Origin: Clostridia bacterium
GTDB taxonomy: Bacteria; Bacillota; Clostridia; Lachnospirales; Anaerotignaceae
Assembly (NCBI GenBank): GCA_910575055.1
Contig: CAJTDC010000006.1
Span: forward strand, 89,733-153,732
Direction of reading: 5' to 3'
Length of the DNA: 64,000 nt
The translations under genes and the position numbers were made by a program. Below, in pieces: positions 27,344-36,819 of the stretch. Below the pieces are notes generated by a model, which searched no databases, had not been told where the DNA came from, and saw only the letters and a program-made list of their open reading frames with translations. Each line of letters begins with the position of its first letter. Position 1 is the stretch's first letter.

Positions 27344-28093
27344 ATGGCTATAAATAATGAATCAATTGGTATATCAGCAGAAGTTGCAATTGCAAAAAGT
27401 TTTGACCTTGAAATAAATCCAAACTATGTTGCTCGTTCAGAAAAAGAAATTGTTGATTTACTTTTAGAAAATGATAACATACAAACAATTTTTACTAAAG
27501 AAAAAATACCTACACCTAAAAGGCATATTGCAGAAAATCAGAATCCAGTGGATTTTGAACTTTATGGAAATAAGACTCTTTCTGTAAAAACAAATCAAAA
27601 TGATATTGGTAGAGCTGCACCTCAAAATATTGGACAGCCTACACAGATAACATATTTTAGATATATTCAAAATAATAATATTATTCCAGGTTTTGATATA
27701 AATGATGCGTTGAAAAATGCAGGATTAGAAGATACATATGAAAATAGAGGGAAGATATTTAAGTGTTTATCAATTCAGTACATAGATGTTCTTATAAATA
27801 TGTATTGGAAGAATATGTTTGATTGTGACTATTTGATTTTATTTTATAATCTTGAGAATCATGCTAATCCACTTTCCAATTACAGAATTTTTGGTAAAAA
27901 AGGCGCTCTTCCTGTTTGGGATAAAAACAAATTTTCGTTCACCCAGACAAAAGATTCTTGGAATGAATCTAATACGCTTAAATATTGTAACATAAGTATA
28001 GGTAATTTCCAAGTACACCAAAACAGGGATTGTTTTAAATTCAGATTTGATATGAAGGGAATAATGAAACTAATTAATGATAAACTCATTTAG
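27344..28093 (+). CDS. Putative type II restriction endonuclease
   Basis: A 249-residue protein facing two DNA methyltransferase genes across a shared terminator. A PD-(D/E)xK-like site may be formed by PVDFEL (Asp70, Glu72) and SVK (Lys82), followed by TNQNDIGRAAPQNIGQPT, which looks like a conserved DNA-cutting core of a subtype II nuclease. The C-terminal half has aromatic-rich beta-like sequence. The call rests on context plus this motif; I cannot name the specificity. AAGGAGGAAG precedes the ATG. The frame is intact while one partner methyltransferase is decayed. Confidence 0.6.
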   Translation: MAINNESIGISAEVAIAKSFDLEINPNYVARSEKEIVDLLLENDNIQTIFTKEKIPTPKRHIAENQNPVDFELYGNKTLSVKTNQNDIGRAAPQNIGQPTQITYFRYIQNNNIIPGFDINDALKNAGLEDTYENRGKIFKCLSIQYIDVLINMYWKNMFDCDYLILFYNLENHANPLSNYRIFGKKGALPVWDKNKFSFTQTKDSWNESNTLKYCNISIGNFQVHQNRDCFKFRFDMKGIMKLINDKLI

Positions 28094-28136
28094 AAAAAAG
28101 ATATAAATACATAATAAGATGTTTTTTGTTATATAA

Positions 28137-28174
28137 TTTAAAAAGGTGAAGCTTTGTTACTTCACCTTTTTAAA
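28137..28174. terminator. Bidirectional terminator between endonuclease and methyltransferase genes
   Basis: Fifteen perfect pairs join 28137-28151 and 28160-28174 around an eight-base loop, with A and T tracts on the two sides, so it can stop transcripts from both convergent genes. The stop codon of the decayed methyltransferase lies in the loop. Confidence 0.9.
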
Positions 28175-28943
28175 TATAAAAATATACTCATGTTTAAATA
28201 TATAAAAATTACTTGCCAGAGCTCTGTATCTCCAAATTCCCTGTTGATTTGTCTTTCCTTTTAGTTTCGCAAAATTTTTAACAAGTATTGCTTTAAGTAA
28301 AAATTTTCTTTTCAAAAACAAATTCATACAATGAAACCTGAGAGAAATTACCTGGCTGTTTGCGTATTTGTCACCTATAACAACAGCGCAATATCTATTT
28401 TTTTCAAGATGTTGGGTAGCATTATCAATAACCTTTCCAAATGAGCTAAGAAATCATCTAATGTAGCAGTATTTGATAAATCCTTTGGATTATTCGAAAA
28501 TTTTATTATATCCCAATAAGACAGATGGAATATAACAAATTGTAATTTCTTTATTCCTGATTGTTCAAACAAAGATGCCATATTTAGTGAACTACTGTCA
28601 CCAATATACACAAAGGTTTTGCAACTGTCCTTTTTTCTATTAGAATGTGTTTATAGGATTCTTCCGCAACAGTCTTTTGTAATTCAGTGCCTATGAAATT
28701 CCTATCCATTCTTTGAGCTTCTATAAAAGATGTTCCGCTTCCCATAAACGAGTCAAGTATCCAATCTCCTTTTTTGTGTATCTACTAAACAGTTAGTAAG
28801 AAATTTGGGACACAAAGTTACCATGATAATCTCCATTATGAACACTCGAATTATCCCTTTTATTTATTATCCATAAAGTATCTATATTTATATCCGTATA
28901 TTCATGCCCATTTTGTTGTATCTATATCATTATATTTGGGCAT
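28157..28943 (-). pseudogene. Decayed N4/N6 DNA methyltransferase
   Basis: Reading the minus strand in three frames gives a nearly complete methyltransferase: MPKYNDIDTTKW, then a segment with LWIINKRDNSS, then motif I DWILDSFMGSGTSFIEAQ, then GDSSSLNMASLF, FVIFHLSYWDII and finally VVIGDKYANSQVISLRFH to the end. Frames change at about 28903, at T-runs 28770-28775, 28631-28636 and 28398-28404 (each fits loss of one A on the coding strand), and a TAA sits at 28793-28795. The catalytic PPYW expected at 28513-28527 reads LSYW. Its ATG lies one base after the stop of the upstream methyltransferase, so the two were an operon. It is about 260 codons long. Confidence 0.8.
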
Positions 28944-28944
28944 T

Positions 28945-29946
28945 TTACTCCTTTTCTAAACAATGAAGATATTCAATTGTTGAATTAGCTGATATATTAC
29001 GGTTTTGTTCTTTATCGGCTTGAAAGCGTTTATATTCTTGAGTATATTGCGTATATGTTCCGTATTTTGACATTATTTCCTTTATAGTATCAAGTGACAT
29101 CAAACCTTCGTTGTTGTAACTTAAAAATATATAGTTGAATTTAGAATTTTTTATTAAATCCTCAAATACAGATGTAACAGTTCTTTTAGAACAAAATGCA
29201 CTTTTTTGTTCCTTATAGTCACGCAAGCCTGTTTTTCCATGTAAAATTGGATTGTCATATTTTGCAATGGTTTCAAGTACATGGTAATTAGTACAATATT
29301 GCCTTGCGTTGTAAGGTGGGTCAAGATATAAAATATCTCCCGAAATTTGTTTTATCAAATCATTGATATTTGTATTATAAACTTTTCCTTTTTTGCCAGG
29401 TATAATAGGTAATAATTCAAGTTTAAATTCTTTACTTGCTGATTTTTTTATTTTTTTCAAAAACGCACCATATACAGATGCAGTATTTGCATATTTGTCA
29501 ATGGAGTTAATAAGGCTTGCTAAAAAATAAAAATAGGTTTCTTCGCTTATTTCAGTGTTTTTGTAGAGTTTTTCCAACTCCGTACGCATTGCATCGCACT
29601 TCATACCATTTTCATTTGTAAAGTAGTTACGTTTACTCCCTGAACCCTCGCAATAATTGCTGTAAATAAATCCTTTTATTCCGTCAAGCGTATTCAAATG
29701 TTCTAAAAGCTCAGCATTAGACGGATTTGTGCTTTCTATATAATGTTTGTTCAGCACATAGCTATAGTATTGTATGTCATTTGAAATAACTCTATAACCT
29801 CTCTTTCTATATGCAGAGCCGACAATTCCTGTACCTGCGAATAAATCGGCAAAAACATATTCCGAATGGTCTTTTAAATTTGTAACAGTGGAAATTGTAT
29901 TCTGCAAAAAATTTAGTAAAGAATATTTTGAGCCTATATAATTCAT
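28945..29946 (-). CDS. D12-class adenine-specific DNA methyltransferase
   Basis: The product is 333 residues from the ATG at 29946, behind a perfect AAGGAGGTG. Motif I is DLFAGTG (residues 34-40) and motif IV DPPYNARQY (residues 209-217), the order of alpha-class Dam-like N6-adenine enzymes. The opening MNYIGSKYSLLNFLQ resembles M.FokI-type modification domains that act on one strand of asymmetric sites. That would explain a second methyltransferase gene immediately downstream. It probably protects host DNA from the nuclease at 27344-28093. No frame defects. Confidence 0.88.
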   Translation of the reverse strand: MNYIGSKYSLLNFLQNTISTVTNLKDHSEYVFADLFAGTGIVGSAYRKRGYRVISNDIQYYSYVLNKHYIESTNPSNAELLEHLNTLDGIKGFIYSNYCEGSGSKRNYFTNENGMKCDAMRTELEKLYKNTEISEETYFYFLASLINSIDKYANTASVYGAFLKKIKKSASKEFKLELLPIIPGKKGKVYNTNINDLIKQISGDILYLDPPYNARQYCTNYHVLETIAKYDNPILHGKTGLRDYKEQKSAFCSKRTVTSVFEDLIKNSKFNYIFLSYNNEGLMSLDTIKEIMSKYGTYTQYTQEYKRFQADKEQNRNISANSTIEYLHCLEKE

Positions 29947-30219
29947 TTGTTCACCTCCTTGTATACAGTAACACAAAAGTATTGAAAAATCAACATTTTG
30001 CGTTTATCATTAGAGCAACCACATAAAAAATATTACATAATAATTTAACTTCCAAAGCAAAAAAAGTTGAAATTATAAATTTAAAAATTTTGATTTTTTC
30101 TAAAATATATTATTTTAATTTGATTTATGACAAAAAATTTAAAAATAAAAAGTTATTTTTTAGTAAAAATTTTTCGAAAAAATTTTTATGCAGTTACTCT
30201 ACAATTCTGACATAATATA

Positions 30220-30248
30220 TTGAAGAAATTCTTTTTTTATGTTATAAT
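30220..30248 (+). promoter_or_regulatory. Promoter of the miaB operon
   Basis: TTGAAG (30220-30225) and TATAAT (30243-30248) are 17 bases apart, 53 bases before the start. The rest of the gap 29947-30219 is extremely AT-rich and contains no gene or hairpin that I can support. Confidence 0.7.
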
Positions 30249-30301
30249 ACTTAAATTATGAAATATTACAGAAAATGATAAAAATTTAAAAAGGTGGAAG
30301 T

Positions 30302-31732
30302 ATGGTGATGGAAAAGGAGAATAATACTGTAGCGATAGCTGAGTTGAAAAAGCAGCAAGAGTATATGAACAAAATGAGAGCATACCTTTCTGAACTGGAA
30401 CAAAACACAGGACAAAAACAAAGTTATTTTGTATTAACAACAGGTTGTCAGATGAATGCTCATGACTCTGAAAAATTAGCTGGAATGCTTGAAAATATGG
30501 GATATGTAGAAAGTCCGACAGAAGAAAATGCGGATTTTGTAATATATAATACTTGTTGTATTAGAGAAAATGCAGAAGAAAAAGTATATGGTAGATTAGG
30601 TAGATTAAAATATTATAAAGGCAAAAACAAAAATATGAAAATTGCATTATGTGGCTGTATGACACAGCAAGATATTGTAATAGAAAAATTACAAAAATCT
30701 TATAAATATGTAGATATTGTTTTTGGAACATTTAATTTATATAAATTGCCTGAATTATTATATAACAGTATGCAAACAGAAGGAACACTTTTTGATATTT
30801 GGAAAGATGCAGGAGAGATAATAGAAGACATACCTACATTATATAAAAGTACGTTTCAAGCCTCTGTAAATATTATGTATGGCTGTGAAAATTTTTGTTC
30901 CTACTGTATTGTACCTTATGTAAGAGGAAAAGAAAGAAGCAGAAAACCTGAAGATATTATCAATGAAATTAAGCAATTAGTAAAAAATGGTACAAAAGAA
31001 GTAATGTTATTAGGACAAAATGTGAATTCTTATGGTAAAAATTTAGAAAAACCACTTTCTTTTGCAAAATTATTGCAAAAAATCAATGATATAGATGGCT
31101 TAGAAAGAATTCGTTTTATGACATCTCATCCAAAGGATTTATCAGATGAATTAATTGAAACAATGAAAAACTGTAAAAAAGTTTGTAATTATATTCATTT
31201 GCCTATACAATCAGGGAGCAGCGATATTTTAAAAAAAATGAATAGACGCTATACAAAAGAGCAATATTTAGAATTAGTAAAAAAACTAAAAAGTGCTATA
31301 GAAGATATTACAATTAGTACAGATATTATTGTAGGATTTCCAGGAGAAACAGAAGAAGATTTTCAACAAACGTTAGATGTAGTTCGTCAAGTAAAATATT
31401 GTACTGCATTTACATTTATTTATTCTAAACGTTCTGGTACACCAGCAGCAAAAATGGACAACCAAATACCAGAAGAAATTGTAAAAGATAGATTTAATAG
31501 ATTACTAGATGTACTAAATCCTATTGTAGAAGAAATTCATAAAAAACAAATTGGAACAATAGCAGAGGTATTAGTAGAAGAAGTTAGTAAACAAAACAGT
31601 AGTATATTGACAGGCAGAACTGAAAATAATACATTAGTACATTTTGAAGGAAAAAAAGAGTTGATTGGTAGCATATTACCAGTAAAAATTATAGATAGTA
31701 AAACATTTTATGTAATTGGAGAAAGGGTATGA
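30302..31732 (+). CDS. miaB: tRNA-2-methylthio-N6-dimethylallyladenosine synthase
   Basis: The 476-residue radical-SAM methylthiotransferase has the N-terminal UPF0004 cluster cysteines (TTGCQMNAHDSE about residue 46, NTCCIREN about 84, LCGCMTQQD about 118), the radical-SAM CENFCSYC (about residues 194-201) and a C-terminal TRAM domain. It adds a methylthio group to i6A37 in tRNA after MiaA. The start may be ATG 30302 or 30308; the latter has better spacing from AAGGTGG. It heads a miaB-ymcA-mutS-mutL-miaA run, matching Bacillus order. Confidence 0.95.
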   Translation: MVMEKENNTVAIAELKKQQEYMNKMRAYLSELEQNTGQKQSYFVLTTGCQMNAHDSEKLAGMLENMGYVESPTEENADFVIYNTCCIRENAEEKVYGRLGRLKYYKGKNKNMKIALCGCMTQQDIVIEKLQKSYKYVDIVFGTFNLYKLPELLYNSMQTEGTLFDIWKDAGEIIEDIPTLYKSTFQASVNIMYGCENFCSYCIVPYVRGKERSRKPEDIINEIKQLVKNGTKEVMLLGQNVNSYGKNLEKPLSFAKLLQKINDIDGLERIRFMTSHPKDLSDELIETMKNCKKVCNYIHLPIQSGSSDILKKMNRRYTKEQYLELVKKLKSAIEDITISTDIIVGFPGETEEDFQQTLDVVRQVKYCTAFTFIYSKRSGTPAAKMDNQIPEEIVKDRFNRLLDVLNPIVEEIHKKQIGTIAEVLVEEVSKQNSSILTGRTENNTLVHFEGKKELIGSILPVKIIDSKTFYVIGERV

Positions 31733-31739
31733 TTAAAAA

Positions 31740-32144
31740 ATGGCATCTGTATATGAATTAGCAAGAGAACTAGGAAAAGAATTAATGAATACACCAGAAG
31801 TAGAACAGCTTTTACAAGCAAAAAAAGTATATGAAGCAGATACAGAAATTGTAAGATTGGTAAAAGAATATGGTGAAATGCAGCAGGATTTTGAAATTCG
31901 TTTTGCAGCAGGAAAAACAACAGAAGAAGAGCAAAAAGCTTTTACAGAAGAAATGCAAAAAAGGGGAGAAGTGATTAAAGCAAATGAAGCAGCAGCAAAT
32001 TTGTTTGCAGCAGAGTCAAAATTTAATCAATTTATCAGTTCTGTATTTTCTATTGTAACAGCAACATTAGCTGGAGATGACCCAAGTCAAACAGGCGGAT
32101 GCAGCCCTGATTGCTGTGCTTCCTGCGGAGGCGGCTGCCATTAA
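31740..32144 (+). CDS. YlbF/YmcA family regulator with cysteine-rich tail
   Basis: The 134-residue product is mostly helical (VYELARELGKELMNTPEVEQ; AANLFAAESKFNQFISSVFS), the YlbF/YmcA fold. It ends in GGCSPDCCASCGGGCH, with five cysteines and a histidine in the last 14 residues. In Bacillus, YlbF, YmcA and YaaT form a complex that binds Fe-S clusters and tunes RNase Y mRNA cleavage, biofilm and sporulation. ymcA sits next to miaB there too, but this one carries the tail. It follows miaB by seven bases. Confidence 0.85.
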   Translation: MASVYELARELGKELMNTPEVEQLLQAKKVYEADTEIVRLVKEYGEMQQDFEIRFAAGKTTEEEQKAFTEEMQKRGEVIKANEAAANLFAAESKFNQFISSVFSIVTATLAGDDPSQTGGCSPDCCASCGGGCH

Positions 32145-32204
32145 TGATAAAGTAAGTAATAACATTTTTGCAATATAAAAATAGAACTACTTTTTATTAT
32201 CAAT

Positions 32205-32240
32205 GCCCGAATTGACATAAGCGATTCGGGTATTACTTTT
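32205..32240 (+). terminator. Weak terminator or attenuator before mutS
   Basis: CCCGAAT (32206-32212) and ATTCGGG (32224-32230) form a seven-pair stem followed by a modest T-rich tract. It may lower readthrough from miaB-ymcA into mutS. Confidence 0.5.
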
Positions 32241-32271
32241 GATAAAGCATCATTAAGAAAGGAGATTTGAC

Positions 32272-34893
32272 ATGGGAAAAATCACCCCTATGATGGAGCA
32301 GTACCTTGAAATTAAAAAAAATTATAAACATTGTCTTTTATTTTTTCGTTTGGGTGACTTTTATGAAATGTTTTTTGACGATGCCTTAGTTGCTTCAAAA
32401 GAATTAGAAATTGCATTAACAGGAAAAGATTGGGGACAAGAACAAAGAGCACCTATGTGCGGTGTACCTTTTCATTCTGCAGAAAATTATATAGTAAAAT
32501 TAGTAGAAAAGGGATATAATGTTGCTATTTGTGAACAATTAGAAGACCCTAAAGCAACAAAAGGAATTGTAAAAAGAGATGTTATTCGTGTTGTTACACC
32601 AGGTACTATATTAGATAAAGGTGCATTAGATGAAACAAAAAATAATTATATTATGACAATATTTTCAAGTAAATATGGATATGGAATTTCTCTTTGTGAT
32701 GTAACAACAGGAGAATTTTTAACAACAGAATTTCCTTTTTTGCAAGGAGAAGAAAAAGTTGTAGAAGAAATTGCGAAATATCACCCAGCTGAATTATTGT
32801 GTAACGATTTATTTTTAAAAAGTGAAAAAGTAAAAGAGATTGAAAGCAGATTTCATTTAAAAGTAACTGCTTGTGATGGTTGGTTGTTTAGTTATCAAAC
32901 TGCTTTTAAAAAATTATGCGACCATTTTCGTGTAAAAAGTTTATATGGCTTTGGAATAAAAAATCAAGATTGTGCTATAATCGCTAGTGGGGCATTGCTG
33001 TGTTATTTATATGATACACAAAAAAATAATTTAAGCCATATTAGTAAATTGAAATTATATACTTCTAGTGATTTTATGGTATTAGATGTATCTTCTAGAA
33101 GGAATTTGGAATTGACAGAAACAATAAGAGAAAAAGGAAAAAAGGGTTCTCTTTTATGGGTATTGGATAATACAGAAACAGCAATGGGAGCAAGAATGCT
33201 GAGAAAATGGATAGAACAACCCTTGCTTGAAATAAGTGAAATACAAAAAAGATTAGATAGTGTAGAAGAATTAAAAGAAAATGTATTTTTAAGAGAAGAA
33301 TTAAAAGAAATTTTAAAATATATACACGACTTTGAGAGAACAATGAGTAAAATCATATATCAGACTGCAAATGGACGAGATTTGATTTCATTAAAACAAT
33401 CTGTTGCAAAACTTCCTCTTTTAAAAAAAACAATTACGGATTGTCAAAGTAATTATTTAAAGGAAATTGCACAGAATTTAGATACACTAGACAATATATG
33501 TGAATTAATAGAAAAGTCTATTGTAGAAGAACCTCCTATTAGTGTAAGAGAGGGAGGTATGATACAATCAGGATTTCATGAAAAATTGGATATTTATGTT
33601 CGTTCTCGTACAGAAGGGAAAAATTGGATAACAGAATTAGAACAAAAAGAAAAAGAAGAAACAGGTATTAAAACATTAAAAATACGTTATAATAAAGTAT
33701 TTGGCTATTATTTAGAGGTTACAAAATCTTATTTAAATGAAGTGCCCGACAGATATATTAGAAAACAGACATTAGCAAATTGTGAAAGGTATATTACACC
33801 TGAATTAAATAAGTTAGCAGAATTGATACTTGGTTCTGAAGAAAAAATAGTAGAACTAGAGTATCAAATTTTTGTAGATATAAGAAATGCTGTAGCCAAT
33901 GAAGTGAAAAGAATACAATCTTCTGCACAATATGTAGCTGTAATTGATACGTTATTGTCTTTAGCAGAAATAGCAGAAAAAATGAATTATGTAAAACCAG
34001 TTGTAAATAATGAAGGTATTATTGATATTAAAAACGGTCGTCATGCTGTAGTAGAGAAAATGATAGAAGAGCAGTTTATACCAAATGATACTTATTTAGA
34101 TATGAATGAGGACAAGCTTTCTATTATTACAGGACCTAATATGGCAGGAAAGTCCACTTATATGAGGCAAATTGCATTAATTGTTTTTATGGCACAGATA
34201 GGCAGTTTTGTACCTGCTGAAAGTGCAGTAATTGGTGTAGTAGACAGAATTTTTACAAGAGTAGGAGCGTCAGATGACCTTTCTGCTGGACAAAGTACAT
34301 TTATGGTAGAAATGACAGAAGTGGCTAATATATTAAATAATGCTACAAAAAATAGCCTTTTAATATTAGATGAAATTGGTAGAGGTACAAGTACATTTGA
34401 TGGTTTAAGTATTGCGTGGGCTGTTTTAGAATACATTGTTGATACTGAAAAAATTGGTGCAAAAACATTGTTTGCAACACATTATCACGAATTAACAGAA
34501 TTAGAAAATAAATTACCTGGTGTCAAAAATTATAGAATTTCTGTAGAAGAAAATGGAGAGAATATTGTTTTTTTAAGAAAAATACAAAAGGGCGGTGCAA
34601 ATAATAGTTATGGTATACAAGTAGCAAGATTAGCAGGATTACCTGATAGAGTGATACGCCGTTCTTCAGAAATATTAGCACAGTTAAATGCTGCTGATAT
34701 CAATAAACAAGCGAAAAAAATAGCAATAGAAGCAAAACAAGAAACAGAAGATATTTTTCAACAAATAGATATGCTTTCTATGAAAGAAATGCAAATAATA
34801 GAGGAAATTAGTAATATAGATGTAATGTCAATGACACCTATGGAAGCATTACAAATAGTATTTGAATTACAGAAAAAAATAAAAGGAATGTAA
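32272..34893 (+). CDS. mutS: DNA mismatch repair protein MutS
   Basis: The 873-residue product has the mismatch-binding N-domain with LFFRLGDFYEMFFDDA (about residues 24-39, the Phe-x-Glu wedge) and the ATPase with Walker A GPNMAGKST (about residues 620-628) and ILDEIGRGTSTFDGLSIAW. It recognises mispairs and recruits MutL. AAAGGAG precedes the ATG. mutL starts four bases after its stop, so the two proteins are made together. Confidence 0.97.
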   Translation: MGKITPMMEQYLEIKKNYKHCLLFFRLGDFYEMFFDDALVASKELEIALTGKDWGQEQRAPMCGVPFHSAENYIVKLVEKGYNVAICEQLEDPKATKGIVKRDVIRVVTPGTILDKGALDETKNNYIMTIFSSKYGYGISLCDVTTGEFLTTEFPFLQGEEKVVEEIAKYHPAELLCNDLFLKSEKVKEIESRFHLKVTACDGWLFSYQTAFKKLCDHFRVKSLYGFGIKNQDCAIIASGALLCYLYDTQKNNLSHISKLKLYTSSDFMVLDVSSRRNLELTETIREKGKKGSLLWVLDNTETAMGARMLRKWIEQPLLEISEIQKRLDSVEELKENVFLREELKEILKYIHDFERTMSKIIYQTANGRDLISLKQSVAKLPLLKKTITDCQSNYLKEIAQNLDTLDNICELIEKSIVEEPPISVREGGMIQSGFHEKLDIYVRSRTEGKNWITELEQKEKEETGIKTLKIRYNKVFGYYLEVTKSYLNEVPDRYIRKQTLANCERYITPELNKLAELILGSEEKIVELEYQIFVDIRNAVANEVKRIQSSAQYVAVIDTLLSLAEIAEKMNYVKPVVNNEGIIDIKNGRHAVVEKMIEEQFIPNDTYLDMNEDKLSIITGPNMAGKSTYMRQIALIVFMAQIGSFVPAESAVIGVVDRIFTRVGASDDLSAGQSTFMVEMTEVANILNNATKNSLLILDEIGRGTSTFDGLSIAWAVLEYIVDTEKIGAKTLFATHYHELTELENKLPGVKNYRISVEENGENIVFLRKIQKGGANNSYGIQVARLAGLPDRVIRRSSEILAQLNAADINKQAKKIAIEAKQETEDIFQQIDMLSMKEMQIIEEISNIDVMSMTPMEALQIVFELQKKIKGM

Positions 34894-34897
34894 TAAA

Positions 34898-36802
34898 ATG
34901 CAGAAAATACAACTTCTTGATAATCAAACAATCAATAAAATTGCTGCTGGAGAAGTTGTGGAGTCTCCAAAGTCAGTTGTAAAGGAATTAGTAGAAAATG
35001 CTATTGATGCAGGTGCTACTTCTATTACTGTAGAAATAAAAGAGGGCGGCATTTCTTATATTCGTGTTACAGATAATGGATATGGTATTGCAAAAGAACA
35101 GGTAAAAATGGCTTTTGTGAGGCACGCAACAAATAAAATTGTTTTAATAGAAGATTTAGAAAAAATATTATCATTGGGATTTAGAGGAGAAGCACTTGCT
35201 AGTATTGCTGGTGTAGCACAAGTAGAAATGACTACAAAAACAAAATCAGAACAAAGTGGAACATATATTGAAATCAATGGAGGAGAAATTGTACAATTTC
35301 AAAATGCAGCTTGTACAGAAGGTACAAGTTTGATTGTAAAAAATCTTTTTTACAATGTACCTGCACGTAGAAAGTTTTTAAAAAAACCTTCTACAGAAGC
35401 AAGCCATATTTCTGAAATTTTAAATCAATTTGCTTTGGGACACCCAGACATTGCATTTAAGTATGTGAATAACAACACTACAATATTACATACTTCTGGA
35501 AACCACGACAAAAAAACAGCAGTGTTATATGTATATGGAAAACAAACAGCTACTAAAATGCTTGAAGTCAATTACAAAAAGGGAGAATATAACATTACAG
35601 GATTGTTAGGAAAACCAGAACTTTCTCGTGCAAATCGTTCTTATGAAAATTTATTTATCAATGGTAGATATATTAAAAATAAAATCATTTCTTCTGCTAT
35701 AGAAGAAGCCTATAAAACAAGGCTAATGATAGGAAAATTTCCAATATATGTACTACAGTTTTCTATACCACCTACTTTAGTAGATGTGAATGTTCATCCA
35801 GCAAAATTAGAAGTACGTTTTCATAATGATGATGAAATTTATCAATTATTTTATGAAGCAGTTTGTAAAACATTTGAAAATGAAGTACTCATTAGTAAAG
35901 CGGATTGGGATAGCAAAAATTCTAAAGAAGTAGAGCAATATCAAAAAGAAAAAAATATTAAAATAGAAACTACTCCAATACAACAAAAGATATTAGAAAA
36001 AGAAATACAAAACAATAATTTGTATGCTCCACCAAAACAAAATAAAAAAATAGAAATTCCTTCTTTAAAAAGTGTTGATAGTTTATTAAAAAAGAAAGAT
36101 AAAAATAATGCTATTTTAGAAGCAAAAGAAGAAGCCATAACAACATATATTTCACAACCAAGTCCAAATAATAGCTATGAAATGCAAACTACACAAATAA
36201 AAAGAACAAGAGATACTTTTTTTAAAAATTATAAAATAATAGGTCAGATTTTTAATACTTATTGGATAATAGAACAGTCAAAAAGTATTTTTATAATAGA
36301 CCAACACGCAGCTCACGAAAGAATATTGTATGAAGAATTGATAACACAGCTTAAACAAAAAAAGGTAACAGCACAAATGTTATTACAACCTTTATTATTG
36401 AGATTAACAGAAAAAGAAAAAGACATATTACAACAAAATAGAGAGCTGTTAAATCAATTTGGTTTTTCTATAGAAAGATTAGAAGCAGAAAGTTATGCTC
36501 TTTTGAGCGTTCCATTTATCATTAAAGCACCTACTAATACAAAATTCTTTTTGGATATATTGGATTTGTTAGAAGAAGTTACGATTGAAAATGTATATGA
36601 TACAAAAGTGTTAACTATTGCTACAATGGCTTGTAAAGCAGCAGTGAAAGCGAATGATAAACTCAGCATTACAGAAGCAACAGCAATGATAGAAAAACTA
36701 TTGCAGTTAGAAAATCCTTTTACTTGTCCTCATGGGCGACCAACTATTATAGAAATGACACAATATGAATTAGAAAAACGTTTCAAAAGAATACAAAACT
36801 AA
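34898..36802 (+). CDS. mutL: DNA mismatch repair protein MutL with endonuclease motif
   Basis: The 634-residue product has the GHKL ATPase N-domain (AAGEVVESPKSVVKELVENA about residues 16-35, GFRGEALASI) and a C-terminal domain with DQHAAHERILYEE (about residue 467), ACKAAVKAND and CPHGRPT. These are the metal-binding nicking motifs found in MutL of bacteria lacking MutH. No methyl-directed MutH is therefore expected. A variable Lys/Gln-rich linker of about 110 residues joins the two halves. miaA follows 17 bases later. Confidence 0.97.
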   Translation: MQKIQLLDNQTINKIAAGEVVESPKSVVKELVENAIDAGATSITVEIKEGGISYIRVTDNGYGIAKEQVKMAFVRHATNKIVLIEDLEKILSLGFRGEALASIAGVAQVEMTTKTKSEQSGTYIEINGGEIVQFQNAACTEGTSLIVKNLFYNVPARRKFLKKPSTEASHISEILNQFALGHPDIAFKYVNNNTTILHTSGNHDKKTAVLYVYGKQTATKMLEVNYKKGEYNITGLLGKPELSRANRSYENLFINGRYIKNKIISSAIEEAYKTRLMIGKFPIYVLQFSIPPTLVDVNVHPAKLEVRFHNDDEIYQLFYEAVCKTFENEVLISKADWDSKNSKEVEQYQKEKNIKIETTPIQQKILEKEIQNNNLYAPPKQNKKIEIPSLKSVDSLLKKKDKNNAILEAKEEAITTYISQPSPNNSYEMQTTQIKRTRDTFFKNYKIIGQIFNTYWIIEQSKSIFIIDQHAAHERILYEELITQLKQKKVTAQMLLQPLLLRLTEKEKDILQQNRELLNQFGFSIERLEAESYALLSVPFIIKAPTNTKFFLDILDLLEEVTIENVYDTKVLTIATMACKAAVKANDKLSITEATAMIEKLLQLENPFTCPHGRPTIIEMTQYELEKRFKRIQN

Positions 36803-36819
36803 GAAAAGAGGTTTTAATA

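Noticed and set aside
28375..28611. 78-codon minus-strand frame taken as its own small gene
   Set aside because: It is one readable piece of the frameshifted methyltransferase; both sides continue the same family in other frames.
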